NCBI GenBank assembly: GCA_028641055.1
Contig: CM054060.1
Coordinates: forward strand, 209,832,445-209,896,444
Source: Alopecurus myosuroides
Taxonomy: Eukaryota; Streptophyta; Magnoliopsida; Poales; Poaceae
Length of the DNA: 64,000 nt
Reading direction: 5' to 3'
In this document: in pieces, positions 58,936 through 64,000 of the stretch
How positions within the stretch are numbered: position 1 is the first letter of the stretch
Layout of the letters: the number at the start of each line of letters is the position of its first letter
Notes under the pieces: model-generated
The model's database searches: none
The model's input: the letters and a program-made list of their open reading frames with translations, nothing else
Told to the model about the DNA's origin: nothing
Translations under genes and position numbers: made by a program

Positions 58936-59598
58936 TCCAAATATAAAATTTGTTTACTGTTTTGAATATTTTAAATTGGTGCAAAATTTGAAAACTTGTC
59001 AAATTCACTTAAATTTGCAAAATTCATAACTTGCTCATAAAAATTCCAAATTTCACAAACCAAATATGTTTTCCAATCAACTTTTCATGTACTTTCCAAA
59101 TATAAATTTTGTTTGCTGTTTTGAATAATTTAAATTGCTGAAAACAACTGTTTCTTAATTATTGCATTTAAAATTGCCAAAATAATAACTTGCTCATTTT
59201 AAATCCAATTTCCACAAATGAAATATGTTTTCCATGCAAAATTAAACCCTCTTTCCAAATATAAACTTTGTTTTCTGTTTTGAATAATTCAAATTGGTTA
59301 AATAATTTAATCCTTGTTTAATTCATTTAATATTGTTAAATTCATAACTTGATCAAACAAATTCTTTTGGGACATATAAAATATGTTTTCCAACCCTAAA
59401 AGCATAAACTTTTCAAATATGAATCTCACTTAATGTGTTGAACAAATAAAAATTCAAATAAGTTCATGTTTGAATTAAATTCATTTAATTCTTGCTTAAG
59501 CTTGTTTAATTCCTAAATAATTCATTTGAAATCCTTTTGCAACAAGTGAAACATGTAATCCAACTAAAATCTTGTTTTCTTTTCAAATATAAACTTTG
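58936..59598 (+). repeat. Five degenerate ~160-bp tandem repeats, middle LTR
   Basis: Same array as at 53238-53900, shifted by 5,698 bp. Confidence 0.75.
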
Positions 59599-61846
59599 TC
59601 ATCTATTTGGAACAATTAAAAGTGGTGAAAACAACAAATGCTTGTGTGACACCTTTAAGTAACCAAAATTTCTTAACTTAATAAACAAATCTTCAAACTT
59701 GTTAACCCTTATTTCTATTTGATTCTATTGTTGTTATTTTGCTGTTTTCCTCATCCATGCATCATGCTAAATCACTTACACAAGTTGATTAGTTGTAAAA
59801 CAATTAATTCAACCATAATTCATGGGCTTTCCATATGCAATCCAATTGCATATGGGTCCATTTAATCATGTTTCTATCTTGTCAATTAGTTTATTCTGAT
59901 GCATCTATTAACATGACATGCATCATCCCATGTTTGTGCACCTATGCCATGATATTGATTGTTTATCTTTCTGCAATGTTTGTTTGCTTCTTCCCGGATA
60001 TACGACGACGTTGAGACCGACGATCCTTACGACACCCCTTCTAAGGATCTAGCTCAGTACCAGGCTACTGGGTTTTGCAGGCAAGTTATCACTCACATGA
60101 ACCACCGTGTTCCTTTCAACATTGATTACCGATACTTTCCGTTGTTCTTTTCTGCTAGCCTTAGTAGTAGTTGTTTCTGTTACGAACCCATCACATGTAT
60201 CCTCTAACCCTGATATTGCCTCACATCCATACCTATAACCATTGTTTGAGCCCGTGTCTTACTAGCATGCTTAGGTTGCTTTTGCTCGAGTCTGTTACCC
60301 GTTACTTTCTGTTACTATTTTTCCATTACGTTGTGGGGGCTCGATGTTTAATCAATCAATCATGCTAATGTTACTATTAATAATAAATTTGATGATAAGG
60401 CACCGGCAGGAGGCCCATGAGAGGTTTTGAAGCCTGCTAGTGTCGACCCTAATAGGAAAAGGGTCTTGTCTACTGATCCATGATGAGCGCACTACCCGCA
60501 TTTGGGAAGCGAGTATGGGCGCCCCCCTCAACTTGACCTGATTCGCATCTCGTCCAAATCGCCTCATTTAGTTCGTGTTTTCCATTTGCCGCATCATGTT
60601 TTTGCGAGCCCAGGCCAGGGTGGAACTTTCGTAGTCGGCATATAGGGGGACACGGTCTTAGAGTGCTATGATGGTCCATTTTCTTCTGGGCTTGATTAGC
60701 CGTGCGCCCAAGGTTCTTTGGGCTTGATGCGAAGAATGGTTGGTTGTGTAGAGTACCCCGCTTGGTGGAAGTGCATTTCCATCTGGCGGGTTATTCTTGA
60801 GTGTACGGCCAAATTGGTGCAACCCTGCAGGGATAATCTTCTCGAGAAGCCGTGTTTTCCGCGGTTATGGATTACTTGGTGAAAGTACTGGCTAACAAGT
60901 ACTCAGGACAACTTAAACATAATGATCAAACATGTTACACCCATGATTAATAACTTGACTAGTAATAGGCTTAATGACACAATAATTTGAACCATCATTA
61001 TTACAACTGTGTGAGTTATCCTTGGATCGCTTCTTTGGATAAGGGGCGAGATCCAGGATGGGTTTGTTTGAAGTTATCTTTCAGTTGGTTACAATCCTCG
61101 ATCTTATCCCCTTTCTGTTAGCCAGAAGTGGTAGAAACTCTGTAGTTGTTTAGAGCAGCCAGTTGCAGCATCTTTTATATCCCCCTCCTTCCGTTGAACC
61201 CAAAGCATCTGTGCTTGGTGTTGACGGGTCACACTTTGGTGAACTGTGAGTCTTGCTTGCCAGTACGTTTATGTACTGACCCCTTTGGGGCTGTGGTTTA
61301 CGCAGACGACGTTTCCGAGGATCTACATGGTGGCTACTACGTGGAGTATGATGACGAGACTGCTGACGAGTAGATAGCGGACCCGGGCAGGATCCGAGAC
61401 TTCGTGGATGGGCTCCGTCTGTTTGTTTCCGGCCTCTTAGGCCTATTTGGTTCTTGTCTGTACTCAGACATGTTGAGTGCTTCCGCTGTATTGTAACGAT
61501 GTATTGTTGGGGCATGTGCCCTCTGAATGACTGTATTTGATATCTCTGCTCTAATGAGAGCCATTTGCAACTTATTTCAATCTTTTGTGTCGTAGAGATC
61601 TGTTGTGATATCACTTGTTAAACGCCGTTGACGTACCATGTGTGTATGGTTTGAAGTACGTCGACGGAAGTGCCTTTGATCTCTAGTGGATAGTTTACAT
61701 CGACGATGGAATAGCAGGGCTTGTGTTGTCGCGCATAAGCGCAGGCCTACCAGGAAGCTGGGACGTGGGAGAAGTTATGCCCCATAATCCAAGCATCTGC
61801 TATCCAGTTCGTACGGTGAGTATCCCCTAGAAGTCAGGGTGCGACT

Positions 61847-62931
61847 AATGGTATCAGAGCCTGTCTGCCTGTAGGATCCCTTTTTACTGGTCGCAGTTGA
61901 GTCTAGAAACTATTTTGTAGCTATATAGGAAAAATGAAACGTGAGAGTAGGAATTCTGTTCTTTTTCTTCTTTCCCCACCCACCCTCCCTTTTCTGGTAA
62001 GGAAGTGTAACGTTGTTTTCCCTTCTCATCTAAACTTTCAAGTTAGGATTTCACGAATTCTGGTTTCTCTAGGATGGTTATATCTACTAGACCATAGGAA
62101 TGGAGGTGGTTGTGACGTGATTTATCATGTTGCCTACTCATGATTGAGAACGGAGGCGTGTAAGCCCCGGAAGCAGATCCTCTATTCCTTAAGCAGTAGA
62201 TATTGATCCTTTAGAAGCCCGGATGGGTTTTCCATAGTACCTCAGGAGTTTTGTTCTCGTTTTCCCGATGTTGATATCCTGTTCTTCTCAACATCCTTCT
62301 CGTCCGTTGAAATCTTGTTGTTGTTTTCCACTTCAATTCTTCTACCGGCGTCTAATCAAAACTTCCTCGTAAACTCTTATCCAGTTAAAGTGTTATTTGA
62401 TACCGGAGCATCACATTCCTTTGTGTCAACAATATTTTCCACAATATACAACCCAATTCTGGTTCCACTAAGCAATCAAAACTCTGTTCACTCCCCGGGA
62501 TCTCAAATGTTGACTTCCAAGATAAGTAAGAACAATCCAATTCTAATGGGAGGCCACATATTCCTCGTTACTCTCATGTTGATGATTCTGACATTGATGT
62601 TATTCTTGGTGTTGCATTGGTGTCAATAACTCTGTTCCACCCCTATTACAGATAGTCTATTCTCCAAATGAATCAAATTCTATCCAGCTATACATCCTTG
62701 GTGCAAAATCTCTCCCCTTTACTTGAAATGTTCCGGTGGTTTCCAAAATTCCCTGATATCTTTCCAGAAGAGTTGCCAGGAATTCCTATTGTTTAGAACT
62801 TCCACATAACTATCCAATGTGCACGATGTGTTTCACGTGTCACATCTCAAGTGGATCTCCCCAAGAAGTTTCCGGACCTTTTCTTTCTCAGTAGGAATCT
62901 CGGGGCGCGATTCCTTCAAGGGGGGGCGTTT
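61847..62931 (+). pseudogene. Second interior of the array
   Basis: PBS at 61849-61861. The protease fragment is 62315-62629. The RT-start/integrase-end fusion and the PPT are as in the first interior. I saw no difference from 56149-57233, so the two interiors look identical. Confidence 0.9.
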
Positions 62932-64000
62932 TGTAACATCCCAAGTATGAAAACTACCCCCTAGAATGTTTGATTTCTTGTTACTTAAAGTATTGCATCA
63001 TGTCATCATATTGTTTCCATGTTGTTTGCATTTGTTTCTTATTTGTTGCATTTGTTCCTTTTGTTTTGCATCTGTTATTCTTTGTTTTCACAATGAAAAT
63101 CAAACAATTCCAACTGCCTTGTTTTCATACTTGCTCTGTTACAACTTTTGGAATAAAAATAACAAATAAAAACAACTCCTTTGTTGTCATTTTATGTCAT
63201 AGTTATCAATTACTAAAATGGTGCTTCTATTTCAAACAAATAACTCCCAAATTGTTTTCAAACTCAAATCTCAAACAACATTCAATTGGAATTATAAAAT
63301 TGCCCACAACAATCTAACCTTTGTTCTAAGCTAAAATAGGGTTCACCCTATTGAAGGTTGGTTTCATTTATAAGCACCTAATAATCAATTCTAACCCCAA
63401 TTTGAATTAACTACAAACAATATTTTAAAGTTTGAACTTTGGAAAATAAAAGTTAGCATTTTGTTTGCTATCAACCTAACTAACTTAACCTAATTTTTCT
63501 AACCTTTTTACTAACTCAAAAACTCATCTTTTCCTTCCTTTGGGTTTTCTACAAAAAAAAATAAAACAATCAGAAATTGTAAAAAGAATAACTGGTTTAG
63601 AGGGGAGGAGAAAGCACAGCCCATCATCAACCAGCCCAACCCACTTCCACCTTGGCCCAGTACCCCTCCCTGTCATCTTCAACCTACGTCACTTCCTGTA
63701 CGAACCATGGCAGAGCCACACGATCTCCTCCACCTCCATTAGATGCTCAGCCGTACTAGTGCTCTCCCTCCATATATCCCCCCTCTGCCCCTCAAACCCT
63801 AGCTACCCTAGTTCTTCCCCATCGCCGCCGTCTACCCCTGTCTTCCCCAGCTGCTCTGTCCCTCCTCTGAATTTCTGAACCGGAAACCACCAGTGCACCA
63901 CCCCCTCTGCCCCTCATCGCGGTGCCGCCACAGTCGCTACGAGGATGAGCCGACGGCGGGAATGGAACGAGGACAGCACCCGCTCCAAGTTCCGTGTAGT
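62932..64000 (+). repeat. Third LTR of the tandem array (cut by window end)
   Basis: The first 1,069 bp of the LTR, including the CCATATATCC box (63770-63779). It has A at 63041 and G at 63882 like the middle LTR, and A at 63428 like the first. Confidence 0.93.

Larger units (their letters stand above)
57234..61846 (+). repeat. Second (middle) LTR of the tandem array
   Basis: Same length as the first LTR. Differences from it, by eye: 57343 (A/G), 57730 (T/A), 58184 (G/A), 58912 (T/G), 61124 (A/G) and 61772 (A/C). The third LTR agrees with this one at the first and third of these sites. It is followed directly by a second PBS, so it serves as both 3' and 5' LTR. Confidence 0.94.
51536..64000 (+). 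mobile_element. Tandem long-LTR retrotransposon array (element 7): LTR-interior-LTR-interior-LTR
   Basis: LTR starts (TGTAACATCC) are at 51536, 57234 and 62932, exactly 5,698 bp apart. LTRs 51536-56148 and 57234-61846 are 4,613 bp each. Interiors 56149-57233 and 61847-62931 are 1,085 bp each. The third LTR runs off the window. I counted six single-base differences between units 1 and 2, all in the LTRs. It belongs to the same group as element 2 but to a different subfamily, with a longer AT-rich section and a different tRNA-like hairpin stem. The left flank ends AATGT (51531-51535), the presumed target duplicate. The right end is not visible. Confidence 0.93.

Overview
The window is a block of nested LTR retrotransposons from a large grass genome. 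Triticeae or a close pooid relative is most likely, inferred from the Athila-type elements with LTRs starting TGATACATCC or TGATACGTCC, a tRNA-Asp primer site, and long-LTR elements starting TGTAACATCCC. I found no host gene, rRNA, CRISPR array or DNA transposon. Every sizeable coding relic is retrotransposon gag/pol or an element-borne accessory gene, and nearly all are broken.

Layout. (1) 1-20454, plus strand: Athila-lineage element with 5' LTR (cut by the window start), tRNA-Asp PBS, decayed gag-PR-RT-RH-IN, a degenerate extra ORF, PPT and 3' LTR. (2) 8581-18534: a long-LTR, tiny-interior non-autonomous element inserted in (1), flanked by TTTTT. (3) 20455-23250 and 49286-51124, minus strand: an older Athila-type element with gag and protease but no RT/RH/IN, split by (4). 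(4) 23251-49280, plus strand: a Tat-lineage element (TSD AGTAG, tRNA-Lys PBS, dual RNase H). Between pol and its 3' LTR it carries a spliced, TATA-driven gene on the opposite strand. (5) 26394-37281, minus strand: a long-LTR element inserted in the gag of (4) (TSD AGCAC). (6) 51125-51535, minus strand: a chromovirus pol fragment in which (3) sits. (7) 51536-64000+, plus strand: a tandem LTR-interior-LTR-interior-LTR array, inserted in (6), with an exact 5,698-bp period.

Relative ages follow from nesting. (6) is older than (3). (3) is older than (4), and (4) than (5). (1) is older than (2), and (7) postdates (6). The LTR pairs of (2), (5) and (7) are nearly identical, so they are recent. The LTRs of (1) are visibly more diverged.

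Elements (2), (5) and (7) share LTR ends, initiator-Met PBS, a GRDS/GSDS-like end of pol next to the PPT, and a short conserved block near the LTR 3' end. They therefore belong to one group derived from chromoviruses. In (2) and (7) nearly all of pol is deleted, yet both pol extremities remain. These elements must have moved with proteins supplied in trans.

The strongest leads are the tandem array and its recombinant middle LTR, the eight-exon antisense gene of the Tat element, and a tRNA-like A-box/B-box module with a TTCGAT-loop hairpin inside the long LTRs. All positions and comparisons were read by eye.
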